In this document: positions 46,644 to 59,596 of the stretch, piece by piece
How the letters are laid out: each line of letters opens with the position of its first letter
How positions within the stretch are numbered: position 1 is the stretch's first letter
Assembly (NCBI GenBank): GCA_027475525.1
Contig: JAMWFC010000037.1
Coordinates: 191,419-255,418, forward strand
Direction of reading: 5' to 3'
Length of the DNA stretch: 64,000 bases
Source: Macrolepiota albuminosa
Taxonomy: Eukaryota > Basidiomycota > Agaricomycetes > Agaricales > Agaricaceae
The notes under the pieces: model-generated
What the model was told of the DNA's origin: nothing
What the model saw: only the letters and a program-made list of their open reading frames with translations
Databases searched by the model: none
Program-made: the position numbers and the translations under genes

Positions 46644-48223
46644 ACTATACGATCAAGTTGTGCACCCCTCAATGCTACAGGATGTGAGGCAGGACTTCCA
46701 GTCCACCAGGTATACCAAGAAGTTGGGAGTACAAGGGTTTTATGATACCCTTAACAACCATGCCCAGAATATGGCAATATACCCAGACAGGTATATGATG
46801 CTCGAAACATTCTTGGATGGTATTCCAGTGGACATGTGCCGCTATCTGATATATGAGGACGGACTGTCCCCAGAGGTCAACAATGTGGAAGAGTTTGTGG
46901 CATACGCCATTAGGTATGAGCAGTCTCTTAAGACTGCTAACCACTACAAGCATTGTAGTGGCCACAAAGGGGGAAGCAGGCGATTGCCACCTGCTGGGGC
47001 ACCCTCACGGGGTCAGCATGTGGGGACCTTCTTGGCCAAGAAGGCCAACATGGATCGTGACCGCAACACATGGTTTGTGGTATGCAGAACACCTGCAGCA
47101 AATTGAGGGTGACCCCGCCCACAACTGGAGCAGATGCCAGACAGAGAACACCCTAAACCAAGGCCAGATTTCAAGCTGGCCAACCCACCTGGTCAGACAG
47201 GGACCTGTTTTGCATGCGGCCAGCCAGGCCACTACGCTACCAACACGGGAGCCCCAAGAAAGGGGTATACACCCCGCGCCCACCTTTGAGCTGCACATAC
47301 TGCAGCCGCAAGTGGGAGTGATGGAGACGTCTCAGCTGAATCTGAGGCTGAGCACCCCACAAATGACCAAGAGCCCCCAGAGGAGGCTTCGGGTGCCGAG
47401 CCCAAGAGTGTGGTCATGGAGGGGGAGGAGTACGTCACAGTCGACATATACAATGATGTCTACAACAATGAGTACTACAGTTGTGACAGCGACTTGGAAT
47501 GCCTAGCGGCAATGATGGATTGCTTGTCCTCGAACGATCATGACAAGAATAACGTGGTTTGGATGAAGAAGGTGACTCTTTGTCAAGCAGAGGGCACTTT
47601 GCAGCGCCCTATGTTGAAGCGGGCAGATAAGGAGTGCCTGGTCTCATATGTGGAGGTGAATGGCCACAAAGCTTGGACGTTATGGGACTCTGGGAGTACT
47701 ACTTCTGGTATAACGCCCCAGTTCGCTCACATGTACGGAATCTCCATACAGGAGTTAGATATGCCGCTGGCATTGCAGTTGGGCACAGTAGGGAGCCACA
47801 CAATGGTGCAGTATGGGACAAATGTAACTGTCCAGACACCGGGCTCACATAGCCGGAAATACATGGATGTAGCGAACTTTGATCACTATAATATGATACT
47901 GGGAATACCATTCATGCGGCGTAACAAAGTCATGCTAGACTTTGAGCACTGTCGGATGCTAGTAAATGGGAAAGTAATCCCAGCCAAATGGGCTACCACA
48001 GACAACACTGATAATTGCCTGCGATGTCACCACACTACGGAGAAGTGCAAGGACTCTCCATGACTTAGTCGGCACAAAGTGCCAATGGTGGAGGAGGTGG
48101 ATGAGGAAGTACAGGCTATGCCTGGGCTGAGCTCAGACCACAATGTGGTGATGATGAGCGAGGAGGAATATCAAGCCTCCAAGATGAGAGACAAGTGAAT
48201 ACTTGCTCGTGATGTTTGAGGTG

Positions 48224-48377
48224 CAAAGCCTCCAGATAGATGGCAGCAAAAGGCAAAGAAGCCTGAGGACTCAGTGGATGTATGTCCGCCTACGTCCTCC
48301 CAAAGCCTCCAGATAGATGGCAGCAAAAGGCAAAGAAGCCTGAGGACTCAGTGGATGTATGTCCGCCTACGTCCTCC
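48224..48377. repeat. exact 77-bp tandem duplication (12 of 16)
   Basis: It lies in element B between protease and RT. Element C has one copy at the matching place (58379-58455). Confidence 0.93.
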
Positions 48378-48976
48378 CAAGTCAAGTTAGATGACTTGAG
48401 GGACAGCAATTGAGAGGCAAAAGCCTCATACTGTGAGGACACATGGTCCTTATGGGAGCGACCAGCTTCCCTTCCTGAGTATGACTGGGCATATGATCCT
48501 CGAATGCCACAGGAATGGAATGAACTGGTGGCAGCCACATGTGCGTGAAACGTGCACCAGCAATGGATGACCATCATACCAGCATATTGCCAGCCAGCTT
48601 CAGACAAAGTGTCTGTAGCGTATTCACTCGTACGCAAAGGAACAAGCCTCATGGCTTGTAAGGCAGCGGTAGTGGATCCACTGCTGAGACTGCATATACC
48701 TGATGACAGTGTTAATTGGGTGCTCGCAATTTGCAAGCAATATGCACTGCAGCCATGGCCACCATCAGAAATGGTGGAGGTACTTCCCCCGGTGCGTCCA
48801 AAGGGGAAACAGAAGGTGACAAGCCTTCGTGAGGAAGAGATACCTCAGTTGCATCAGCAATGGCAAGAGGAATTCGCTGATATGGTCAATGAGACCAAAG
48901 AGGAGCTCCTGCCTTGGCGGGAAGTAAACCATGAGAGCAAGCAATACAAGTATCACTTGCCGTGCTGCCCACACGT

Positions 48977-49130
48977 ACTCCAGGAGCAATTACATGATAA
49001 AACTAATCGCTATTTGAATGCTCAGTGGTGGTCACCATGCACCACTGCTCAGGACTCCAGGAGCAATTACATGATAAAACTAATCGCTATTTGAATGCTC
49101 AGTGGTGGTCACCATGCACCACTGCTCAGG
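48977..49130. repeat. exact 77-bp tandem duplication (13 of 16)
   Basis: It lies in element B at the start of RT. Element C has one copy (59040-59110). Confidence 0.93.
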
Positions 49131-51485
49131 CTGCACCATTACTGTGCATCCCAAAGAAGGACGGAACCCTTTGAACAGCTCTTGATGCACGTCAGCGCAA
49201 TGACAATACCATAAAGGATGTAACGCCTTTACCAGATCAGGAGGTGATCCAGGAAGACATGGCTTGGGCAAAGTATCGCTCGAAGATTGACCTTACTGAC
49301 GCTTACGAGCAGGTGTGCATCCGCACCAAAGATGTACAGAGGGGACGAGCCTATATGGCTCATTTGCGATGTGTTTAAGACAGGCGTCAGTGCCATGTAT
49401 GGCCAGGGGAGTAGCTGGCAGACATGCCGCCCAGCAGGATTCATGTCAAAAAAGTTCACGACTGTCCAGCAAAACTATGCTGTGTACGAGCTCGAGACCC
49501 TAGCTTTACTCGAGGCCCTCTTCAAGTGGGAGGATAAGCTGATGGGATACCCTATCCATATTATAACCGATCACAAGGCACTTGAGTTCTTCAAAACTCA
49601 GTTGAACTTGTCGCCGTGTCAGCGACGTTGGATTGACTACATGTCAAGATACCAGTTCAACATCACTTATGTTAAAGGTGAACTCAATAAAGTGGCAGAC
49701 TGCTTGTCTCACTACTTTGAGAGTGATGTAGTTGGAGAGGCTCATGAGCCTCATGAGTATGTGCAGGCAGACTGCCGCATAGACCCAGACGGGGAGGATT
49801 TACCTCTCCACAAGTACCAGGAAATCAGGGAGCATGTCCTGGATGTATGTGCAATGTACAATGGTGAATGGAGGCAAAGTACTCACCTCAGGGAGCAGCG
49901 TGAAGAGTGGGATGTAGCCACCCAACTGCTCAAGGAGCATGAAGTCATGGGTCCAGAGGCACCTGGGGAACACGAGCATCCCAATAGACCCGTCACTCTG
50001 GCTGAGATGCTTGAAGGCAAATCACCTTCGTCCCAGCCTCCTAGCCTAGGCAACGGCGACTTCCGCATAGAAGTGGTGCAGGCATATGGTCATGATTCTC
50101 TCTTCACTGAGATAATCACCAATCCCAATAACCATCCTCGGTTCAGGCAGGGGCCTGGCAGACTGATCACGACAGAAAACTGTCAAGGAGTGGCAGTAGT
50201 TTGCCTTCCTCGTACGCAAACTATTGTTACATGAGTATTGGACCAGGCCCATACACTGGTGGGGCACTTTGGTGCCACACAAACATTGGGATACATCTGG
50301 AGATGGTACTGGTGGCCATGGATGGCCCAAGAGGTTACCAAGTTCTGTGCATCATGCGCAGCATGTCAGAGGGCAAAGTTGCCTCCTGGAGCCCCTGCTG
50401 GGAAGTTACACCAGCTACCCGTGCCGGTAAAACCTTGGGATTTCTACCTCAGGGAGATTGTTAGGCTGCATGGGCTGCCTAGTACTATTGTGAGTGACCG
50501 TGACTCAAAGTTCACATCTCAATGGTAGAGGGAACTCCACAAGCTGTTAGGAGCTAGGCTCCTTATGTCAACGTCCTTCCATCCTCAAACGGATGGGCAG
50601 ATGGAGTGGGCCAACCGCAGTATCAGCCAAATCTTGAGGGCAGTTGTTCGCCCTGATCAACAAGACTGGGTGGACTGGTGTCCACTCACTGAATTCACGA
50701 TTAACGTGAGTATCTTGGAGACGACAGGGTATGTGCCCTTTGAGCTCAATGGAGGGTACTTGCCCTCCATGCTGCACAAAATTTGTGCAGATGTGGTGGC
50801 CCACCAAGGAGTGGTCAAGTTCACCAGGCAGGCCCTGGAGAATATTGTGGCGGCACATGATGCCATCATTGAGATGAGAGTCTTTCAGGCGAAAAACGCC
50901 AATCACTGTAGGCAAACGGATCCACCAATATCAGTAGGAGCATTGGTCTATCTGTCAATGTGTAACCTGAAACTTCCAAAGGGATGGGCTAGCAAACTCT
51001 GCCTGAAATGGGTAGGCCCGTACCACGTGCTAGATGCGGAGCCAAGTACCTCCAACTATGTGTTGGAGCTGCCTCAGGCATTACAGGAATGATGCATTGT
51101 TCCAAAGTTTTATGTGTCGCTGTTGCGACCATACAGCACGTCCAACGACATGCTATTTCCTAACAGGGTGACTCCAGGCCCCTATGACTTTGGGGCACAT
51201 GATGATGACAAGTGGTTTGTCAAGTGTATCATAGGGCACCGGTGAACTGAGTGGAATACGCTCAAGCTTGAGGTACGGTAGTCCCTCAGGGACACAACAT
51301 GGGAGCCATACTCCCATTGCTCCAAGTTGGCAGCACTTGACCATTATTTGGAGTTGAAGGGCGTTAAGCACCGGCACTTAAATTGATCGGCAGTGCCGAT
51401 CACAGCTTGGCTGAGTTGGTCAGCAACTGTGGCTGAGACACGTCTAAAAATTTGAAATTTCTTTTTTCCCTTTCTTTCCTCAACC

Positions 51486-54478
51486 ATGGACAACATGCCC
51501 ATGGACCAGAGTGAGCAGCAGCAGCAGCAGCAACAGTTTGAGCTTGCACCATTGGTCTTACCATCAGCTGGAGGGGGGGGCAGATGGCTCCCCCTCTGAC
51601 CCAAAATGTGCCCTAGTGGGGACAATCACAACAGGCTGTGGGCTTCCCACAGCAGCAGCAACAACCAGCGGCGGGCTACTCAGCACAGCAGCCGGTGATC
51701 AGTGGCTATCCACCACACCAACTCATGCAGGGCAATGTTATGCCCCGAAACGCACCTGTGGGTGGCTATCAGCCCCAACATCCAGTAGCAGGCACTTATG
51801 CACCACATCACGCTGAGGGCCAATCTCAGCAACACCAGTATGGGGGGCTTGTCAGCCCCCAAGTGACGTCAGGATGGAGGCAGCTTGCTCCTGTACTGGC
51901 AACGGGGCCACTGGGAGCACATCCTTTTCCCCAGTTTACCACTCTGGTGCACTACCCAGACATGGGTGGTATGCCCGTAATGATGCCATACCCCCTGGCT
52001 TGGATGGGGGCTTGGGGCATGATGCCCCAGTATGATGTCTCGTACAAGGCGCTAGCCAAGAGAGGCAAGTCAGCTTCCCTGTTGACCACAGTACCAGTCG
52101 ACAATCTAGAGGGATGCCAAGCATCCCTTGTGCAGGCCCCCGTGGCCATTGAGAGCACAAAAACTCTCAATACAGAACTAAGCATCAGTTCATCGGCCAA
52201 TGCACTGATGGAGAGCCTGGCCAGGCTCTCCTTGTTACAGCGGCTGGAGATGCCGCACCAACCTAAGCTCAGCTTGGAAGAAGAGTCGCGTCCTCGATGC
52301 AACAAAGGAAAAGCACGGGCAGTCAAGCCCAGTCTCAACCAGGACTTAGTCCTGGCTACTCTCCTCCAACGCCTGAGGAACAACGGGTACAATGTACCTG
52401 CAGAGTTGTCATTCCTCTGCAATGCGGAGGCAGTTGTCCTTATCAGCTGGATGATGGACGACATGGATCACATGTGTGCTCAGCACAAAACTGATCTCCT
52501 TGCCATTTTGGCCGCTCGTAAGTGGCAGACTACACCCCTGAGTCAGGACACCGACTCCAGCAAAAGGGCATGTTGGCAAGGAGTGGAGGACATGCCCTCC
52601 CACTCAACTCACTTGAGCATTGTTGTCTCTGGCCGGGAGGCTGGTCTAGGGCGGGACATCCTCCCCTATGAAGATGCCCCTGCTCTAGCCACCTCCTGGC
52701 TGATCTAGTGCCTCGCTAGTGGCACATCTGAGGTCGCATCCTCACAACCATTATCTGTGGTATCCACCACACACTCTGAGGAGCAGAGTTCCCAGGGTGG
52801 CAGCACATGCCCCACTGAGGCTAAGGCCTTGCAACCCTGAAAGGATCGTCAGGATAAGCAACTGGAAGGGCATGCATATGTCAACGTGCACTTCTCCGAG
52901 GATGCTCTGAAAGGGGCCCCAGGGGCTAACATTCCCTTCTTACCTGCAATACTGGTAGAGGGCCCACCAGCCTGACTCCCATGGTGTGTGTGGGCAATGG
53001 ACCCACGTTCTGACATGTCTGTGCTGGAGAGGCTGCCATCCCCGCCCTCCAATGACAAATGGTATGAGGAGCCTGAAGAGGCTCGGATAGAATCCCCTGT
53101 GCCACACAAGATGGCAGCACAACACATGGCATGTGAACGGTGCAACAGCAATTGATGGGCCAAGATGGACTGTTGGGCACAAGATAGCGCCAAATGAGGA
53201 GCCACCCTCCTCGAGGACGAAACCGGGCACATCCCTGATGCGCTCGGTGTGGTGATCTATTGTGATCACACTATTGAGCGCCAAAACTCATTCTTTGACG
53301 CAGGGTTATCCCCCCAGTTCTATTGGTTGCCAGTGACCAATACTATTTTTGTCAGGCAAGAAGCCCGTGCAGCCAGGGCCTTCAAGGCCAACAAAGAGGG
53401 CAATGCCGTGCATACACCCCACAATAATAAGGTGTACCAAATTGCATCTTGTGGGTTCCCCCGCAGTCTTCGAGAGCTTTGCAGGCTCCATTCACTGGTG
53501 AACAACCAGTTTATGCCAATTTGTCAGCATCAGTTGGGCTATCTCCTGCTCAACAAATTCAAACGGGTGACTATGAATTGTCATCCCACAGCCCAAGACA
53601 GAACAATGTCTCAACTACTCAACAAGATCCCATACAAGACTATTGCCATACCCTTTGTGAGTTCCGAGGAGTGGGAGAAAGTCCCGTGAATGATTGCTCC
53701 TTCATGGATCTATCACTGCAAGGAAAGTGGGAGACTGGCCTTTGTCGGCCTGACTCCCCCTGACCCAAAGCAGCCTTTTGCTTTGGACTACCTGGGCTCC
53801 TATGCCCTTCTCTATGGGCGTCCTGGGATGCCCAATGTGTGGACTGGCCTGGCCATGAACCAGGCCATGCGTATTCACTAGCGCAGCCTCTTTGGGTTTG
53901 CACTCGTACATGCTATCAGCGTGAGCCGCCCCTCCAAGTCCACAGTGTACAAACACCTGGCATATGTCTTTGCATGGCTGGGCCTCTATAAAGAGGCCAT
54001 CACCAAATACAAGGCGGCCACAAAGCAAGCCTTTGTGCCCCTCTCCACCAAGGACCCGACCTTTGAGGCTCGGGCAGTAGACATCCCAGAAGCTTCAGCT
54101 TCCGTCTTTACCACTTTGGATGCTTTACGCATCCTCCTTCACAATCAAATCCCAGTCAGCTGGGCTGACTATGCGTACACCTATGGGGTCATCTACTTGG
54201 CCCACATGTTCTTCAGTGACAGCCGGCTATACAACAAGGCGGCTGCCATCGACAACGAGAGGCTGCAATGCCTCAATCACTACGGGACTCCTCAGTCCCT
54301 TGCTCAGTGAGATGGGTGGCACGAGGCCACCATTGGCGACTGCCAACGACTGATGCTCCAGCAGCAGGAGAGTCGACGTGTGTTCAACAACGTGTTTACT
54401 AAGGGGATGTATCTTCCCATCGGGCAAGACATACACGCCTGCGAGATCTGGACACGCCAGTACCCATCTGTAGCATAG
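51486..54478 (+). pseudogene. element B third ORF (accessory protein of about 1000 residues)
   Basis: It follows the chromo-like tail and ends at TAG 54476-54478, about 10 bp inside the 3' LTR. It starts at ATG 51486 in a good context (CAACCATGG) with MDNMPMDQSEQQQQQ. The frame then needs a -1 shift at a run of eight G (51573-51580), after which one frame continues to the end with a few stops, several of them TGA. The N-terminal part is Gln/Pro/Gly-rich, with repeats of PQ and YGG type; the middle is charged; the last third (53249-54478) is globular-looking (TNTIFVRQEARAARAF, LCRLHSLVNNQF, YVFAWLGLYKEAITKYKAAT). No signal peptide or membrane segment is evident, so it is not an obvious envelope protein. 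Function unknown. Confidence 0.7.
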
Positions 54479-54785
54479 TCTGCTATGTGGCATTGGCTAC
54501 ATAGCTTTACTTACTGTAATAGATATTATATTATAATTATTATAATATAATATTAATATATTAATTACCTTACTAACATAGCTTTACTTACTGTAATAGA
54601 TATTATATTATAATTATTATAATATAATATTAATATATTAATTACCTTACTACATATATATACGTACCTGTGCTGCTTATTAAGCAGCTTATTTTGTGTT
54701 TATACTACATAGTCAATAGACCGGACTGGTCTGATTCTGTGCAGTGTGAACCTTAAGCTCTCACAATCCTTGTAACTTCGTTACA
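54469..54785 (+). repeat. LTR shared by elements B and C
   Basis: 317 bp, or 240 without the extra 77-bp copy. It is the 3' LTR of B and the 5' LTR of C. It has the same GCTGCTTA/TAAGCAGC inverted repeat (54672-54688) as 44045-44061, and a very AT-rich segment of TATTATA-type repeats. Confidence 0.75.
54499..54652. repeat. exact 77-bp tandem duplication (14 of 16)
   Basis: It lies in the AT-rich part of the LTR between B and C. The 5' LTR of B lacks it. Confidence 0.92.
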
Positions 54786-57700
54786 TTTTTTTGAATCCGC
54801 CAGCTAGGATCTATTGCCTAGCATCCGACGTCAGTCGCTGAGTTCGTTGACAGAACTCTATCAGCTTCTCGAGCTTCTTGCACAGCCACACCATGCAAAT
54901 TTCAAACAGGGAATCGATGAGTAATCCCATACCTGCAGTTTCCACTGACGGCGGGCGGAATGCCCACGACCTACGGGGAGACCCAGCAGACACCCAGGAC
55001 GTGTCAGCGTCCAATGCGGGTCAGGCAAGACCCAAGGCTCGAGACCAAAGTCAGAGCACCGACCTGGCCAGGAATGAAAGTGAGGCCCGGAGAGCTGAAA
55101 GCTCACAGCAGGACGGTCAGCAACATCTCCAGGACAAGATGCCAGGGGGATTAACTCCCCTAGTTATGCAGGTGCCAGGAGGACTGCGACGGTCTAGCCA
55201 GTTAGCTTCAAAAGGGCCCCCTGAGGACAGCCAACAGTCAACAGGCACCTATGGTGCCCCAGGAGACACCGAGTCATCAGTACGGACTGGGAGAGCTCTC
55301 CCTCTGAGCCGGAGTAGTGGGACCAGGCGGTCCACCGCGGGCTCAATGCCTTTTAAAATAGCGGAAGCCTGCATAAAAGAGGTACCAGAGGAGGCTGCAA
55401 GGCCTGAAGTATCCCATGCAGAAAACTGATTCCTGCGCACACCAGCAGTGGAGGAAGCTCTGGAGGTTGTAGAGCCTCCAGAGGAGGTGATGGAGTCGTC
55501 AAGTGACAACGATGCCAGAGCAGAGGAGCAGCAGCTGAAAACCGCGTACACCGTGCACTTGCGGGTGTTCTGGGACTTGCACCCAGAGGTGATGAAATAC
55601 ACCACCCAAGCGCAACTCGAGCGCTATGCGTCAGCACATATAGTAGCACTTAGGCGACAAGGGCACGAAGTGCCCAATGTATTCAGTACAAAATATACTG
55701 ATTTGATGGTGAGAGTGCTCACTATGGAGCTGCAAATGTATGTGCAGCGGAAGGCCACACGGCAATCGGGGGCCTCGACCCCCTGGAGCCACACGTCTGA
55801 GGAATGCTCAGCACGGTGCAATCAAGACGTCGGAATCAAGCTAGTGGAGGCACTAGCACGGGCGCAGGAAGTGCCCGAAGCAAGACCAGTGAGTACTTTC
55901 TATACTCCAGCAGGACAAGGGTGGCGTGAGGAGCCCCCACACATGCGTAACCAAGACCGTAGGACAGATATGTCAGGTCTGGATGGGCATGATAGTACCG
56001 TGCTCAAGGTGGAGAGCAAGGCATCTGTGATGCCGCACGTGCCCATGGTGGAAACGTTGAGTGACAGAGTCGCGTATCAATGTATGCGCAATGGCAACCT
56101 CAGGACTAAGGGACAGTCCCTTATTGACAATCAGGGCATCGTATTTGAGGGCACTAAGCCCATTGACGAGATGCATTGTCAATTTGTCATGCAGGGTCAG
56201 GAGAATCAAGCTTCTCCAGTTCCAGGGCGGCACAATGATCATGATTGAGGAGACTTCCTCGATCGAGATGGCGCCATGAGACGTGATGCCCCTGGTAACG
56301 GCCCTAGGTCGACTCCTCGAGATGAGGGCAATTATGCCCACAGTCGAGGAGGCTTGGGACATCCTCCACAGGGTGGATGAGGGAAGTCACTTCCCCATGC
56401 CGCTGATTTGGCGACTAGATCCCCGGGTCAGCAGGAGGCCATTCGAATGCATCGTGAAGCCATGCACAATTGCCTGCATCGAGTAGTCGATGATGCCCTG
56501 GGTGTAACCTTACGGTTATCAGATGGGGTGAAGCTGCGTAAAGCAGACAGTAGGCATATTCGCGCCTATACAGGCACGTCCAAGTTCAGCGACTTGGAGG
56601 ATTGGGCAATGGATGTATGCACCCATCTCGCCATGTGCTTATATGGAGGCGACTGTATGGAACAAGAACAAATCTTTGTTCTTCCTGAGTTCTTGGCCGG
56701 AGAGGCCATGGGGTGGTTTCAATGGGCAGTACTGCACGTCAACCATGTCCAATATGACTGGACGTTCAAAGGAGTCCTTACAGGACTGTACGATCGATTC
56801 ATACACCCCTCAACGCTACAGGATGTGAGGCAGGATTTCCAGTCCACCAAGTACACCGAGAAGTTGGGAGTGCAAGGGTTCTATGATACCCTTAATGACC
56901 ATGCCCAGAATATGGCAGTATACCTGGACGGGTATACAATGCTCAAAACATTCTTGGATGGCATTCCAGCGGACATGCACTGCTATCTGATACGTGAGGA
57001 CAGACTGTCCCCAGAAGTCAATGATGTGGAAGAGTTTGTGGCATATGCCATCAGGTATGAGCAGTCCCTGAAGACTGCTAACCACTACAAACATCAGAGT
57101 GGACACAAAGAGGGACCCAGGCGACTACCGCCTGCTGGGACACCCTCATGGGGTCAGCATGTGGGGACCTTCCTGGCCAAAAAGGCCGATTTGGATTGTG
57201 ACCACAACACGCAGTTTGTGGTATGCAGAACCCCTGCTGCGAACCAAGGGTGGAGCCGCCCATGCCCAGAGTGGGCGCCGGACGGAGAACATCCTAAACC
57301 AAGGCCGGACTTCAAGCCGGCCAACCCACCAGGTCAGACAGGAACTTGTTTCGCGTGTGGCCAACCAGGCCACTATGCTACCAACTGCCCCGCAAAGCCG
57401 GGAGCCCCAAGGAAGGGGTATACACCCCACGCCCACCTTTGAGCTGCACATACTGCAGTCATGAGTGGGAGTGACGGAGATGTGTCTGCCGAGTCTGAGG
57501 CAGAGCACCCCACAAACGACCAGGAGCCCCCAGAGGAGGCATTGGGTGCCGAGCCTGAGAGTGTGGTCGTGGAGGGGGAGGAGTACGTCACAGTTGACAT
57601 ATATGACAACGTCTACGACAATGAGTACTACAGTCGCAACAGCGACTCTGAGTGCCTAGCAGCGATGACGGATTGGCCATCTACAAATGATCCCGAAAAG

Positions 57701-59442
57701 AATAACGTGGTTTGGATGAAGAAGGTGACTCTTCGTCGAGCAGAGGGCACTTTGCAGCACCCTACATTGAAATGGGCAGACAAGAAGTGCCTGGTCTCGT
57801 ATGTGGACGTAGATGGCCACAAGGCATGGACCCTATGGGACTCTGGGAGTACTACATCGGGCATAACACCCCAGTTCGCCCATGTGTACAGAATATCCAT
57901 GCAGGAGTTGGATATGCCATTGGCGTTACAGCTGGGCACCATAGGGAGCTGAGCCATGGTGCAGTATGGGACAAATGTGACTGTCCAAACACCGGGCTCA
58001 TGTAGCTGGGAATACATGGATGTAGCAAACTTCGATCACTATGATATGATACTGGGAACGCCATTCATGCGGCGTAACAAAGTCATATTAGACTTTGACC
58101 ACTGTCAGGTAATAGTGAATGGGAAAGTGATCCCAGCCGAACGAGCTACAGCAGACGACACTGATAATCATCTGCAATGTCATCGCACTATGGAGAAACG
58201 CAAGGAGTCTCCATGACTTGGCTGGCGCAGAGTGCTGGCAGTGGAGGATGTGGAGGAGGAAGTGCAGGCTATGCCTGGACTGAGCACAGACCACAACGTG
58301 GTGATGATGAGCAAGGAGGAGTATCAAGCGTCCAAGAGGAGCGACGAGCGAATAATCGCTCCTGATATTCGAGGTGCAAAGCCTCCAGACAAGCGCCATC
58401 GAAAGGCGAGACAACAGGAGGACTCAGTGGATGTATGTCCACCTACGTCCTCACGAGTCAAGTTGGATGACTTGAGGGACAGCATCCGAGAGGGGGACAC
58501 ACGGTCCCTATGGGAACGACCAATACCCCTGCCGGAGTATGACTGGGCATACGACCCTCAAATGCTGCAAGAGTGGAATGAGCTGGTGGCAGCCACGTGT
58601 GCGTGAAACGCGCACCAGAGACAGATGACCGTCAAACCAGCGTATCACCAGCCAGCCTTGGACAAGGTGTCTGTAGCATACTCACTTGTACGTGAGGGGA
58701 AAAGCCTCGTGGCTTATAAGGCAGCAGCAGCGGGTTCTCCGCTGAGACTAGTGTCAATCGGGTGCTCGCAATGCACGAGCAATATGCACCGCCGCCTCGG
58801 CCACCCTCAGAGATGGTGGAAGTACTTCCTCTGGTGCGTATGAAGGGAAAGCAGAAGGTGACAAGCCTTTGTGAGGAAGATATACCTCGGTTGCGTCAGC
58901 AATGGCAAGAAGAATTTGCTAACATGGTCAATGGGACCAAGGAGGAGCTCCCGCCATGGTGGGAGGTGAACCATGAGATCAATCTCATAGACAAGAGCAA
59001 GCAATATAAGTACCACTTGCCGCGCTGCCTGCACGCACTGCAGGAGCAACTACGCAAAAAAACTAATCGCTATTTGAATGCTCAATGGTGGTCTCCATGC
59101 ACCACCGCTCAAGCTGCACCATTATTGTGCATCCTGAAGAAGGATGGAACCCTTCAAACAGCTCTTGATGCGCGTCAGCGCAATGACAATACCAGAAAGG
59201 ATGTAACTCCTTTACCAGATCAAGAGGTGATCCAGGAAGACATGGCTTGGGCGAAGTATCGCTCGAAGATTGACCTTACTGACGCTTACAAGCAGGTGCG
59301 CATTCACACCGAAGACGTACCCAAGACCGTATTTGCATTGATCATGGGCACGTTCATGAGCAACATAATGCAGATTGGAGACTGTAATGCTCCTGCCACT
59401 TTCCAGAGGCTAATGACCTCTATTTTTTGAGATGTAATAGGA

Positions 59443-59596
59443 CGTTTTATGCACATCTACTTAGATGATATATTCATCTACTCGGATTCTATGGAGGAGC
59501 ATGAGCAGCACCTCAGAGTCGTTTTATGCACATCTACTTAGATGATATATTCATCTACTCGGATTCTATGGAGGAGCATGAGCAGCACCTCAGAGT
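59443..59596. repeat. exact 77-bp tandem duplication (15 of 16)
   Basis: It lies in RT of element C and duplicates the YLDD active-site segment. Homologous element A has one copy (36118-36194). Confidence 0.93.

Larger units (their letters stand above)
44249..51380 (+). pseudogene. element B Gag-Pol, deleted in RT and integrase
   Basis: Gag runs from 44249 in one frame with TGA/TAG stops, is interrupted by the solo LTR at 46173, and resumes to 47106. The CCHC knuckle CFACGQPGHYATN (47208) has lost its last Cys through a short deletion. Protease WTLWDSGSTTSG is near 47675. RT begins at about 48900, but the segment holding YxDD is missing: sequence jumps at about 49338 to a point equivalent to 59960 in C. 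RNase H (about 49370-49740) looks good. Integrase has its HHCC-like region (50245-50370), but a deletion near 50435 removes the first catalytic Asp; the later SDRDSKFTSQW and TDGQMEWANRS remain, the last with the catalytic Glu intact. The chromo-like tail ends near 51380. Cannot be autonomous. Confidence 0.85.
43923..54785 (+). mobile_element. Ty3/gypsy element B
   Basis: Two related LTRs (43923-44156, and 54469-54785 including a 77-bp duplication) enclose gag, protease, deleted RT, RNase H, deleted integrase, chromo-like tail and third ORF. The right LTR is also the left LTR of element C. A solo LTR interrupts gag. No polypurine tract is evident before 54469, so the LTR border there is less certain. 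Confidence 0.85.

Noticed and set aside
51486..54478. Third ORF as a retroviral-type envelope gene
   Set aside because: Position fits, but I see no signal peptide, no transmembrane segment and no Cys-rich ectodomain.
44249..58216. The gag/protease stop in C (57440-57442) as a regulated readthrough stop
   Set aside because: Element A reads through this point without a stop, and many other TGA codons in C arose at CpG or Gln/Arg positions, so decay is the simpler reading.
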